Part shown: positions 22,979-34,594 of the stretch, piece after piece
How positions within the stretch are numbered: position 1 is the first letter of the stretch
How the letters are laid out: each line of letters starts with the position of its first letter
NCBI RefSeq assembly: GCF_022376445.1
Contig: NW_025954990.1
Span: 1-64,000 of the forward strand
Reading direction: 5' to 3'
DNA length: 64,000 bases
DNA from: Fomitopsis serialis
Taxonomy: Eukaryota; Basidiomycota; Agaricomycetes; Polyporales; Fomitopsidaceae
The notes under the pieces: generated by a model
Told to the model about the DNA's origin: nothing
What the model saw: only the letters and a program-made list of their open reading frames with translations
Database searches by the model: none
Made by a program: the position numbers and the translations under genes

Positions 22979-23957
22979 TTACTTGTTAGGACGCTGAGGG
23001 CAATGGTCCCGTTTGTGCCGGGCAAGCGAGTCTGCCCGACCGATCACGTTGTGGCAGTATTCGCACTCCTGTGCGGTGCTCTTCAGGTGCACCGACGCGA
23101 TATGCTTGGCAAAGCTCGCGGCGTCGAGCTCGCGGCCACATACATTCGCAGGACCGTCGTCCCACATGCATGTCCTGCGGTCCTTGTGAGACGTCCCGGA
23201 TAGATCGCCGTGCCAATCGCGGAGGTGGCGCTTGATCCCAGCAGTGGAAATGTCATCCAGGAGAACGTTACAGCCAATCCAACGACATGGGATGCGAGGA
23301 ACGGGATCCGCTGGTGGGAAGGGGATGGACTCCGGGACCGAGGGCATACCGGTAAGTTGGTACGGAGAAATGGAATGATAGCTCGAAGACGATGAGGACG
23401 CAGGGGACCCGGGCGAGGTTGCATAATGCGGGCTTTGAAAGGGCAGGGACATGTCCCGGTATTGATCGGCATATGTGGTCGGTGTGTAGGCAGTGTTATG
23501 ATTGATGTTTGTGGCCCCGGCGTCTGACCAGTACGACGGAGGCGCTCGCCTGGAAGACAGTCGTTAGGCAGTGCTGCGAGTACCAGAGTATCCACTGTGA
23601 CGTACGCAATTGCCCCCGGAATATGCGATGCAGCAGTCGAATACAACGTGTGCGCAGCCTCGGCACGCGGATACCTTCGTCAGCGGCGGTGGTCAGGCGC
23701 ATGTCCACTTCATCCAGTATCGCGACTCACCGAGAGTCATACGTATTGCCATACGCAGCTGGGAATCCGTACGAATTTTGCGTCGCTTCACTGCCTCTAG
23801 ATCCATCCGTGAGTTATGAACTGGAGGGGCAGTAAGATCCGACGAGAGTCACTCACTGAGTAAAAGGACGAGAATACGAGGCAGCCTCGCCGCCCGTTGA
23901 TAGTGCGAGAGCACTAACAGTAGGTTCATGAGTTCTCGACGCACACGCAATGACACA
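22979..23957 (-). CDS. C2H2 zinc-finger protein
   Basis: The last exon, 23549-22979, encodes a Ser/Pro-rich stretch and then three Cys/His units. The first is CRWIGC...HLRDWH. The second is CMWDD...C with later HIASVH. The third is CEYCHNVIGRADSLARHKRDH. The last is a standard CX2C-X12-HX4H finger; the first two have the CX4C or longer spacing common in basidiomycete C2H2 factors. Upstream exons 23796-23731 and one ending at 23857 join in phase (introns 181 and 60 bp) and add low-complexity, Gly/Tyr/Asn-rich sequence. The true start lies in or before about 23957 and is not resolved. Likely a nuclear transcription factor, target unknown. It is the only recognisable gene in the spacer of the inverted duplication. 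Confidence 0.65.
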
Positions 23958-26900
23958 TGGACTTACGGTGGTAAGTGACGGGTATAATCGTTGGCGCCTC
24001 GCGTGCACGTAGGCACTGAATTGCTGGAGAAGAGCAGTTGTCAGTGCTGAAAGACGGGAAGTGTCGGGTGTTTGATGACGTACAGCGTCGACGGTGGTGT
24101 AGACCATCGTCCAGCGGTCGGTGGGTGAGCCATGCCGGCACGATTCGCATCCGGATGCTGGTGGTAATCCCGCTGGGAACTCATTTGCGAATGGCAGATA
24201 CGGAACGAGTAGGGTTTGAAGCTTTGCCTTCCTTGAGAGTGGTCCTAGTGATGTGCCCTGTGGGAGGCAAGGGGGAGACAGGTGGAAAACCTGGTGGATG
24301 TCGAGGTTTATGAGGATTCGCATACCCAAGCAACTCGGCAGTTCTCGATATCGCAAGGTCAGCTGAAGGTAAGCTCAAGTCCACCGGGCGAGTTGATGCC
24401 ACCGTGCTTAGAGGCGCATGTCGCTCACCGCCCTACAGCATGCATCATCAAGAAGACGCGGGCCCACAACAATGGTGGACTCTGCATCGCCTTCCCGTGT
24501 TCCGCAAAGAGGCATCGCTGTTTCCCGACGCGGATACCCACAAAATGGAAGTTGTTTCGGGTCGTATCAGTTCATATCTTGGCGATCATCAGTTGAAAGA
24601 GCAGCAAAACGATGTCGAGAATCCTACTAGGAACCTCATGACGCCCAGGGATGCATTGAAGCATGCCAACCAGTGGTACTCAGGCTCGTTCCCGCATATG
24701 GTGACCGTTGTCTACTGAAGGGCGGCATGTCAGTGTGCGTCTAATACGACAGCGCGCCGGAGTCACGGCGAGCTCAATGAGAATCTTAGGGTCACCAGGG
24801 TTTGATTAGCAGCAGTCAGCAGTCGGGAGGCTAGACAGACCTTCCAACGATGTATTCCACCCACATATTACGTGCCTCCACAGCCACAACACAGGTCTCA
24901 GCGAAGAATCCCACCAAGGCACTGCTTCTCTGTAATTCCCTTTGGACGCTTGAGGTCACGGTGTATCTCGATGTTCAGCTGAAGGACCTTGGAATGACCT
25001 ACAAAGTCCTAACAGTGCTCTTCATTCAGCCACAAACCCATGGGAAGGAGACGTACGGGAGGTGATTGCGTTCTGCCAACTAGATTCGGATTATACGATC
25101 GGCGGCTTCGGACACGTGCGTACCACGTTCTCCTGCTGCGAAGTCAAAACGAAGGAGCACAGGAAGTCCATAGCCTCAGTCATCCCCATTTGGACACGCT
25201 TTTGTGTCCAAAATTATGAATGGACTCCAAGAGGTACTAAGAGTGTTTCATGGGCGGTGGTTATCTGTGGCACCGGGAATTGCGCGCGGAAATTATGCGC
25301 CGTAGTGGGTGCCTGGTTCGGCCAGCTCATGATACTGAATGTGGACGGCCTGAGCTGCGCCCTTTCATTTCGAGTTCGTTTTATATTCAATTATACTGAT
25401 TAGCGAATAAATCAGCTACCATTCTGGCGTAGCAGAAGAAGATATATATTCTCACCAGCCCGACCCGGATATATTCCGTCGCTCCGAAGCCATTCACGCT
25501 ATGTATCGTTCTAGCTCATCGCCGGTTTTCCCCACGTGGGTATCGGCGCTGTTTTCGAGATCGGGACATTTAGTATCCAGTGGGCTGGGGGTGTCACAAC
25601 TGTGCCAGTGGAGACCTGAGTGCCTGACGATCAGATCATACGTACATTGGAGCTTGTAGGATGCTCGCGTGAGATCCGACCACCAAGGCGTACAGCAGCC
25701 GTCCCTGCATGGAAGTCTTTGTATTTTTAGTGTCGCATGTATATCACCTACGCGCCGTTTCCAAGTAGTTGACGGTTGATGTGCAACCATGATACCTCCG
25801 CTTATTCGCAAAACCGGTGGAAGGTCATCCAATAAGGAATGTAATAATTGGCACAGAAGACACGCCACGAAACGGAGTTACGCCACCAATGCTCCGTTCA
25901 GTGGCGCTTGCTTGAAGTAAATGGGTTTGAAATCAATGTGAGGAACGAAGAACTCACAGATAAGGCCTGGAGAGAGCAATTCATCATGTTCCGCCCCGTC
26001 GCAGATGGGCCACAACGCGATTGAATTCTCAATTGTCTGACAGGACACCTAGTAGAGAGTCCGGTCAATTTCTCATGGAGCGTTTCAGGATGCGATATGA
26101 ACACGGTCATCTGCATACTGGGTCGACTTCAATGTGCTAAGCATTCCGCATGACGTGCTTCACGATCGATGGTGTTGTTCCATGACAACGTACGTGTCTG
26201 TCTTTTGTGCGTCGACAGATCTGCCACAGGGTCGTTCTGCTCTTGTACTGCAGGCGTCACGGAACAGTCCCGCACCGATGTGTGTCGAGCACGTCAGGAA
26301 TGGCACAGCAGGCCAGCTTCCCTGACAAACCCATCGATGTCACTGTCGGTCAGGGGCAACACGAAAAAGCGGTGCTCACCACAATACAGTTACAAGGAAT
26401 ATTTGTACTGATTCGTGCCGTCAGATGGCCTCGCCATGATATGAGAATCAGGTACCAGACGGCCTTGCCCATCTAAGCACATTTGAGAACTGCCCTGACT
26501 GCCTGTCGCGCGCGTACATCCTGATCTTCTGAGCATCTATCTTGCTATTCGGCACTACGTTCGTGAAGCGCGCAGCCCTAAGTCCTAGAATGGGAGAAAA
26601 GCGCGGTACGCCGATTCACGGTTGCTACCGGAAAGCTGATGCTAACCGTCTCGACGGCCCGGATCCATGATGCCTGACCTTCCACCCCCTTCCCGCTTTA
26701 CAGACTGTAAATCGCCCACATAAACGGTAATCGTTAGACGAACTTTCGCTTTCGCTTTGAGTCCGGCCAGTCGCTATGACGGGCTACAACTCGTGGTCCA
26801 GGCGCCAGACAGGAAGTGGGATAGAAAACCGTTTTGACTTCAAGAGTTACGTCTACCTCAGCGCCACTGCGTAATAAGTAGGGTCAGTAAGTAAGCCATA

Positions 26901-27129
26901 CACACTCAAAGGCTCTGTGGTTTGGCCGACTTACGCATCACGGAGAAGTACGGTGTCGGGCGGACAGAAACACAGACGCAACAGGGTGGAGTCTTCTCCA
27001 CTGTCGACCAAACACAGCGCAGGCCTCGTGACGACGACGGTAGGATGCACATGAGATGAGGTATGACAAGGGCTGCGATTCAGATGGACTTGGGCGAAAC
27101 CTGGGCCAGGGCAAACAAGGACGAAGAGG
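23958..27129. other. Gene-poor spacer of the inverted duplication
   Basis: Several ORFs of 60-125 codons exist, for example 24404-24718 (+) and 25494-25868 (-). None has a recognisable motif, a consistent splice partner or a paralogue here. The base composition is more AT-rich than the flanking genes. It looks like decayed or non-coding DNA. Confidence 0.45.
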
Positions 27130-27819
27130 AGGGAGGAGGAGCCAGGGCAACGTGGTCGGTTACTCGGAGATAAGGCGGAGGTCGTTTTGCATCCGCGAGG
27201 CGCTTGAGATCACATCTCTACTCATCGTTGGCGCTTGTCAAGCTTCGGTTGAAGGACTGGAACACTCACCTCTCTCTCGGATCCAACGTCTTGTGTACGT
27301 TCATGCCCCTACTAAAAGCTGAAGCATGGATGATAGCCCCCGAAGTATAGGGAAGGACTACCATTGGACACAGAGCCTGAGGCACCACTGGCAGTCTGGC
27401 ACACTCGACTCCACTGTCCCACTTGCAGTAGTGCCGAACCCGAGTCCGAGGTATCGAGCGTTCGATACTGGTGAGCGTGTGCATCATGATCGCGTTGGGT
27501 GTGGTTTTCTTACTACTAAACAGTGTAGAAACGCCTTTCCAGCCGGGGATGCCCTAGTAACTTAGCTTCGACGGCCCATGGATGCCTCTCTAAGGCAGCC
27601 AGCGAGGTGGCATGAGTGTTTCCCGACAGATCGGTGCATATATGCGCTCTGTAGGTGAGTTGGCGACCCTTTTTGCGTGTAGCATCCCTCGTATACTTCT
27701 CCTGCGGTCGAGAGATCGTTGCACGACGACGGGACTTTCGCGGCGAGGCAGATGAGCGGCGAGAGAGGCACGGCCGTGCAGGAAGGGTGTGGTATGGGGA
27801 CAAGGAGCGTCCTGACAAA

Positions 27820-28057
27820 AAACGAACCGACCCTGCCATCCGAATTAGGAAAGCGTCGGTCGCGTCGCCCGTCGGGACGCGTCCTGACGCGGTCACGCAC
27901 ACAGTCCGTTTAATGCGACAAACAACGCCCAACACCCTCCCCGAAAACATATAAATACACCTGGCCGCACCGCTATGTCTCCCCATCCAGCCCCGGCGTC
28001 CCTCTCAGCGTCCTCGCCCCTCGAGCTACTCGCATTCTCACTCATAGCAACATCAAC
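27820..28057 (+). promoter_or_regulatory. A3 promoter: TATA box and MCB-like cluster
   Basis: ACGCGT at 27877-27882, TATAAATA at 27950-27957, and the gene start at 28058, matching the layout of A1 and A2. An out-of-frame upstream ATG (27975, MSPH) opens a 93-codon ORF overlapping the main start, as in the other two copies. Confidence 0.55.
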
Positions 28058-29848
28058 ATGTTCATCAACCTCGGCGCGATCCTCGTCACCGCCGGTGCAC
28101 TGGCCCTCAACCCCAAGTCGTACATCTACTGTCGACTTGGCGGAGGTGGGGGCCTCGCTGCACAACCGATATCTGGCCTCGGCACTGCCTGCCCGCTCAT
28201 GGTCGACAGGGTCGAGTCCTTCTTCGACCATGTATCCGGCTCGCTCAGGTACGTGATCGTTGTCGACGACGATGACTAGCCTGTCACTGACGATATGCAC
28301 AGTGGGGCCGGAGACAGATTCACAGGCATCGTCGGAGATGCGTTCGCAGGCATGGGCAACATGGTCTCCGACAGCATACATGGAGGGGTTGGAGAGGCGT
28401 TTACGGGCGTCTTCGGGGGCATAGGTGACATGGCCTCCGATGCGGCCTGGTTCATGTATGACACCAGGTGCGTCGCCCCCGTTCGTTGTCCCAAATTCAG
28501 GTGCTGATCATGGTCCTTCGGTGCAGTCGGCGGTTCATCCCAGTCACCACTGCAGACGCCGACCCGGTTCCTCTCCTCCCTGACGCCTTCGTCGACGACC
28601 CAGGAGACCCGTATGCGGCCCTGTTGACCGGCTTCCAGGAAGACGTGCGCAAGTGGAGCACAACGACGGACATCATCGTACCACCTATCTTCGATCTCGC
28701 GGATTGGACAACGGATTTGATCGTGCGGCCTCCCGGAGACATCATCGTTTGGGTCCCGCAAACCTTGCGGACCTGTCTCTGGGCCGAGCGACCGCGGAGA
28801 AACACATCACCACCCGAGATCGAAGACAGCAGCTCTGCTTCCACATCTGAGACACCGTACGCCGTCAAGATCGCGCGTACGGTCGTCGAAGGCTTCCAGG
28901 ATCGTCACCACGCCGGTTCTCGTCGGGCAGCTCACGCGCTTGTCCTGTTCTACACCGTGGTCATCGCGTATGTCGCCGTCGCTACTCTCGAACCTGTTAG
29001 GACGGCGTGGCGGACCTCACTCGTGGGTCACCTCGGGTTGCCTGCCATCTTTGGATTCGTCATGCGTAGCCTATATTCGTCGATGGTAAGTTGGTCCTTC
29101 TTTCATTAATGACACTCAACTAACCCGAGCCCTCTAGCTTTTTATGGCCTCGCTCAAGGGAATGCCGGCAGACGATCACGTCCAGCGCATGGCCGATCTC
29201 ACTCGGCAGACCGTTCGTCAGCTTCGCAGGGCCGCTAGCCAGGACCACGCGCTCATCAGCGGTCCTCGTCCGCTCATTGCATACGACCTCGCGAACTACA
29301 CCCCGGCTCCACGTCTAGCTCTTCGGCCTTTGCTCGTCGTCTTCCGGGACGGTCCAGTCCCTATACCTGTCGCTATCCCTCGCTCAGCCACTCGTTCGCG
29401 CACGTTCAGCGCGATGACGTTCATGGAGGCCCGCCAGGCAGCCCCTTCGGGTAGTGGACCTCTTACGATGACGTCTATCATAGAGGAGGTGAGCATCCTT
29501 CTGTTTTCGCTTCGCGTCGTTGATTCTGAAGATGCTCTGGCAGGACGTGCCTGCGACCACGATGAGATACGCAAAGCGCCTCTTGCGCCGCCAACAGCCT
29601 GGCCTTGAGCTGTTTGGCCTCTGGAAGCGCCGGGTCCACCGCCACGCCGAGCTGCGCGCGCTTCGCGACGAGATGGGTGAGGACACTGCCCTTCGGCACG
29701 CACAGGAGGGACGGAAGATCCTGCAGCAGAACCTAAGATCCATGTGGGCCGCTGGTGGACGGTTGGAGGTGAGCTGTGCTGGCCTTGTGGTTGTTAGTCT
29801 CCGTTGCTGACGGCCTCGTAGCGTGCATCTGTAGATTCCGTGCAGTAG
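28058..29848 (+). CDS. A-family protein, copy A3 (one-module form)
   Basis: Six exons: 28058-28248, 28303-28467, 28527-29085, 29138-29488, 29544-29768 and 29822-29848, about 505 residues. All introns are 52-59 bp and in phase. Exons 1 to 4 match A2 closely. It carries one QDHAL...IEE module followed directly by the terminal YAKRLLRRQQPGL exon, so the fused exon 5 of A1 and A2 (about 141-144 codons) is absent. The frame is intact, which fits recombination between the two internal repeats, or an ancestral single-module state. The C-terminus ends RASVDSVQ. Unknown function. Confidence 0.82.
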
Positions 29849-31358
29849 ACGCACAATACGTTCTCCACTCACCGCGGAGATCCATCGACTCGACACACCC
29901 TATCATTATACGTCTATCTATTCCGTGTTACCTTCGTACTGTATCATCACCCATTTCTTGATGTTCGACATGTCGTGAATTCGTAATGCCCTACGAGTTC
30001 GTGGCATGCCGTTCATCGCGGGTCAGGACTGTTGGGGGCATACTTCAGTCTTGATCCGCTTTTTTTTTCTCCTCATCATCTCTCTCGCCGATTGTTGTAC
30101 TAGTACGGCAGCACTCACTCGGATAGTATCACCTCGTTTCTCGAATTTCGAGCCTTGATTTGTACGACTTATGTCTCTTAGCAGCATGGACTCGGCTAGT
30201 ACCTTTGTTCGCAACATATCACATCTGGCTGGCAGATCATGTATCGTTCAAGTGAACCTTCTCTCGTCTTGTAGCATCTGCATCTCTTTCATCACTCGGC
30301 TTGGGCTGTCACATGGACACTACTTTGTGTGCCCATCATCACGATTATATTGGTCAGTGTAGAGTCATCAATCCATCTTGTACTTACTAGCAGTTTTCAG
30401 ACTTGAGGTTCATTGTCTCGAGTCGCACTTTTCGGAACACTGTGACTTCAGTCACGGTCGGTGTATGAACGGGGACCAGCATTCGTCCAAAGCTCTCCAT
30501 AGGCACGCACTAGTACTGCCTCGGTACTGTTGGCACGTGTTTCGCCTTGCATTCACCGTCTTCGGCAAGTAGCCCCAATGGAATTGAAAACGTTCATGTA
30601 CACAGGTACCAGCTGGCTGGCAACGCTCGGTGCATCCGCTCGGCGCTATACTACAGTGTGTACCGCTTCTGTCATTACTATGCTTCCATCGCTTGCAATC
30701 ATGTGTGGACGGGCGCGCTATACAGCATCCGATTCGTCACCTATTCTGCGCTGCATGATAGGTGTGTTATCGTGGACTCGCGTCTACACCCTCAACTAGT
30801 CTGTCGACCCTGGTTATTAGTCGAGGGCTAGCCCCTTGAAATCTGGCTCAAGAAACCAAGAGAATACCCTTCAAAGCAAGTACATGCGCAGTCCTTTCAT
30901 TCTTTAGTCGATAATCCCAAGATTCACTCAGCCTGCCTGATCACTGCAGGTTGAGCTGCGCCGAATCTGACGACAAACCCGAGTCGATTGCAGCTACTGG
31001 CACTGCTGGCACTGCAACAAAAACCACTTCACTATACGCAGACAACGTAGTACCAGGCGTGAGTCCGGCTTGCTTCTTCCATTCAGGTCCGATCTCTCTG
31101 AGGTTTCCTAATAGCGATCTAAGCCCGCACATACCAGTCGATCGATTCGAGGGCTATACCAAGGCTATACGGTAGTCTATACGACCGCCCTCCCCCACTC
31201 AATAAGGTCGTGTTTAGGGTCTGCCTACGGGAGACTATTGGAGAGCTAGCAAACGGGATCCGACGCACTCTTGCGCGAAATCGCGACTCGGGCTCCGAGT
31301 CGTCCACTGACATCAGTCGCCCACGCTGCTGTTTCGTGGTACCTGGCATACCCGCACG
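29849..31358. other. A3 3' region and non-coding DNA
   Basis: The conserved A-family 3' block is at about 29965-30045 (inverted relative to copies 1 and 2). From 30.2 kb the sequence is outside the duplication. Nothing coding was recognised. A short motif near 31215 (GGTCTGCCTA..GGGAGACTA) recurs near 39608. Confidence 0.4.
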
Positions 31359-32933
31359 ATGGAAGCTGTTGAAGCGAGGTGAGTGCGGACATTGGATCAC
31401 GGGAGGCAGGGCTCATGGAAGTGAGATCTTCAGCGGAACCGACACCAATGGAGACCTATCCGCCTCGAATTCACGGTTCCCCGTGGAGGTCTGGGAGAGG
31501 GTCATAGACTTCATAGCTATGACGTTGGGTCCAGACTACGTGAACATCAAACGAGACCCAAATTGGTCTACCTTGAGATCTTGCGCACTCGTATGCCGAG
31601 ACTGGTACTATCTCACCCTGTACCATCTCTTCCAAGATATCCAACTCCGCGGCCGGAAGCAGCTCGTGGCGCTCTACAAAACGCTCCAGGAAAGGCCACA
31701 CTTCCGCAAGGGCGTCCGACACGTCGCGATATCTGGTGCCTCACTTGCTGAACGCCGGCCGGTTCAGCACCTAGGGACATTTGCAGCCATGTTCGCGGGG
31801 AAGCTTCCGAACGCGTCGATCTTCGCCATCAAATACGCTCTATGGACCGTCGGTTCCGTGCCCATCAAAGGCATACGATGCCTGGCCGCATACCCCTCCG
31901 TCCACACTCTGTACATCGACAACGTCACCTTGTCGAGCGTCGCGCAGCTCGCCCATCTGGTGTCCGTGTTGCCGGGGCTAAGACGTCTATGGTGCAAAAA
32001 GGTCGACTGCTTGCAGGACAAGCCGGTCTCCCCAGCCACTTTCCCCCTGAACTGCTCTAGATTAGAGAGCCTTAGCGTGCGATGGGTCGCACCAGCAGTC
32101 GAAGACATGTTCGTGCGGATCGGCGAGGCTTGTCGAGTCCGTGATCTTACTATCGCGGTTGACGACGAGTCACGCCAATCCTCGGGCGCCAGCAGAAGTC
32201 AGACTCTGCTGGACACAAGCGCCGCGTCCTTGCAATGGATCCAGGTCTTTATCAATGTCGCGCCTTCCCTGAACAAGGACCTCGTCGATGCCGTGATAGG
32301 CAAGTCACACTGATGAACCCGAAAGCCCCTGATTAACTGGTGAGCGCATGTAGGGCAGCACTACAACTTATCACGCCACATAAACCTACAGCTATTGCGC
32401 ATGGACTTGTGGCCTGACCATCACGGCGCAACTTGCGTCTCATCTATGCTGGCGCGCGTTACTTCGACGCGTTTGAGAGGATTATGCGTTGCATTCTGGC
32501 CTCGAGATGCCCGCGATGAAGAAGGGGACGGAGTCTTGACGGGACTGGAGGAGGGTGACGTGCTGACACGGCTAGACAATATTCTGCAGGAGACGCGCTT
32601 TTCTGCTGTTGTACCGTGCGGAATCTGTCTGTGCATCGTCGACCATATAACCGCCCCTAACGAACACGAATCGCAAACGCATTCAACGCGCAAGGAGTGG
32701 CAGGATCGGTGGGAAGACGTCGTCAGAAGGAAGATGCCAAAGTCGGACAGGCGGGGTATATTGACGTACGTGGCGCTCTAGGACGGGATTGCCAAAGGAG
32801 ACTGACTGCCCTTCACAGTACACGACATGACTGGCAGGGCCTATGGGACTGGGACTGGAGCATCCCTAGAGGATCCAGCACGGCCACAGTGCAAGGGACT
32901 GCTCAAGGAGACACAGACAGAGGGTCGGGATGA
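31359..32933 (+). CDS. F-box protein, agaricomycete type
   Basis: Four exons: 31359-31378, 31434-32299, 32354-32765 and 32819-32933, about 470 residues. After a short N-terminus, FPVEVWERVIDFIA and LRSCALVCRDWYYLTLYHLF form the F-box, which binds Skp1 in SCF ubiquitin ligases. The rest is a long, leucine-rich, repeat-like region expected to bind substrate. Typical late-family sequence (DVLTRLDNILQE) is found in exon 3. Exon 1 is only 20 bp but joins in phase. Intron 2 uses a GC donor (AG|GCAAGT), the usual consensus for GC-AG introns. A GT donor is not available in phase there. Exon 4 is inferred from phase and a 53-bp intron; otherwise the protein ends at 32781. This family is highly expanded in mushrooms. 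The substrate is unknown. Confidence 0.85.
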
Positions 32934-33181
32934 AATTGGGTCCCAGTCGAGGTAGCATTGGCTGATTTCTCGAAGATTTGATCTATGTGGCTGCATGCAG
33001 TACTGATGCACGGAAAGCGGATACTTGCCACGCACTGTGTAGTAGAAAGGCGATACATTCATTCGTCAGGATCGGAGTACTTGTTATCATGCTCCACGTC
33101 CCGAAGCTAGCAGAGCTGCCATGAAGTGCAGCACTCGAGCACATCCCATAGAGGTCATCACAACGAAGCACATCACGTAAC

Positions 33182-33472
33182 CTACTTGACGGCCGACCGG
33201 GAGATGTTGACGCACATGGAGTAGCCTAGCGCAGTGTTGACAGCGTGCAGAGCAAGGGCTTCGGCAAGGTGCCAAGCGGGGAGTCGCCACGATGAGTCGC
33301 ATACTTGAGTCCAGGAAGCCAAGAGAATCGCGTAAGACCGCAGGACCAACATAACGAAGAGAACAAACAAGACAAGGCGAATCGAAGGCAAGGGAGAGAG
33401 ACCGAGAACGAGACCGAGAGCACCAGCGGCCAGGCTCGTCGTACGATGTTTGAGAACCGCAGAACAGCGCAT
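33182..33472 (-). CDS. Short hydrophobic ORF C' (right copy)
   Basis: About 96 residues beginning MRCSAVLKHRT, with a strongly hydrophobic stretch (RLVLFVLFVMLVLRSYAILL) and a late MCVNISRSAVK. Just downstream in another frame, conserved in both arms, is a second hydrophobic reading (VMCFVVMTSMGCARVL), so the original gene may have continued through an intron. It has a mirror copy at 17.6 kb with a different middle frame. Possibly a small membrane protein. Low certainty. Confidence 0.35.
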   Translation of the reverse strand: MRCSAVLKHRTTSLAAGALGLVLGLSPLPSIRLVLFVLFVMLVLRSYAILLASWTQVCDSSWRLPAWHLAEALALHAVNTALGYSMCVNISRSAVK

Positions 33473-33695
33473 CCCCGCGACGTCCGACAAGCACGATGTA
33501 GAATCTACAGAGCCCGAAAGGTCCGCGTCAGCCCCAGCAGTCGCTGGTCACGCACACAAGCGAAGCCACTCACCAGCCGTTCACACTCTCGCGCCCTACT
33601 TGGACCCCGGCTCCGTCGCGCTGAGCGCCTCAGCGGCGGCGCCCAGGGCTGCGTCTCAGATCAAGTCCAAACTGCTGCCCGCCTAAACTTGGGGT

Positions 33696-34594
33696 TCAGA
33701 CGAGCATGGGGAGGGGCTCCCGTCGGATCCTCGCGACAATCGACGCAGGCACCTCCGGGAAGTCAATTGCGCACGAGTTCGGCGTCGTCCATTTCCTAGT
33801 CGAAGGCGTTGTCCGTCTGTTAGACGAGGGGGACGGCGAAGGAGAGCGGAGCGAAGGCGAGCGTTGCGCGTACGCGCTAGCGGGGGAGAACATGCCCGAA
33901 ACAGAGAACGATCCCATAGTCGGAGAGAGCGACGGCAAGCGGGGAGCCTCCGTCTGTGCGCGCGCTTTCGCGTTGGCCTCCGCCGCCTTCAGTGCCCATG
34001 AGGGCGCCCAGAAGTGTGCACCCGCTGCGCAAGCATTGCCGTGGCCACTGAAGGAGGGCGTGGCGAATGGGGTAGAGAGGGCTGCTGTGGGAGCGGGAGG
34101 AGGGGAGAGGTGCAGGAGACAAGGAAGGGGGGTGTAGGCTGGCTTTGGCGTCAGCGGGGGAGCGTATTGAGGCTTGGCAAACATGGCGCCGTCCAACTTC
34201 AGACCAGATGTGGGGCGTCCACGATCTAGCAAATGGAATTCGTCACGTAACTGCGCGCATACAGCGGCAAACGGAACTCACCATAGCTCCCTTTGCCGTC
34301 GCGGCGCAAGACGGACTTCATGAATGAAGACAGCTGCACTCGTCCCGGACCCTTCTCACCATCGTCTTCCAAGTCCTGTCCTGCCCGTCCATGCTTCGCA
34401 CGCTCGATCCAGATGCAAATGACGACCACGCAGACGACGATCCAAGCCGCGATACCCATATCGATGAGCGGGTAGCTTGACTTTCCCGGTGTGAGTATGA
34501 ATGCAGCATCTTCGGTTGCAGCTGCGGCCGAAGAGGTGGCGGGAGGAGTCGCGTAGGCATGGCCAGGATGGAAGGGGAGGGTGATGGGCGCCAT
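33696..34594 (-). CDS. Single-pass membrane protein B' (right copy)
   Basis: Exons 34594-34282 and 34225-33696, with a 56-bp intron at the same place and phase as in B, about 280 residues. It has the same N-terminus (MAPITLPFHPGHAYA), one helix (AAWIVVCVVVICIWI), a basic stop and a conserved C-terminal IDFPEVPASIVARIRREP. The tail between is Ser/Pro-rich and carries small in-frame indels relative to B. Both copies are intact, unlike several other duplicated units here. Confidence 0.7.

Noticed and set aside
25494..25868. 124-codon minus ORF in the spacer
   Set aside because: Codon use and composition do not resemble the real genes nearby, and no homologous or spliced partner is present.
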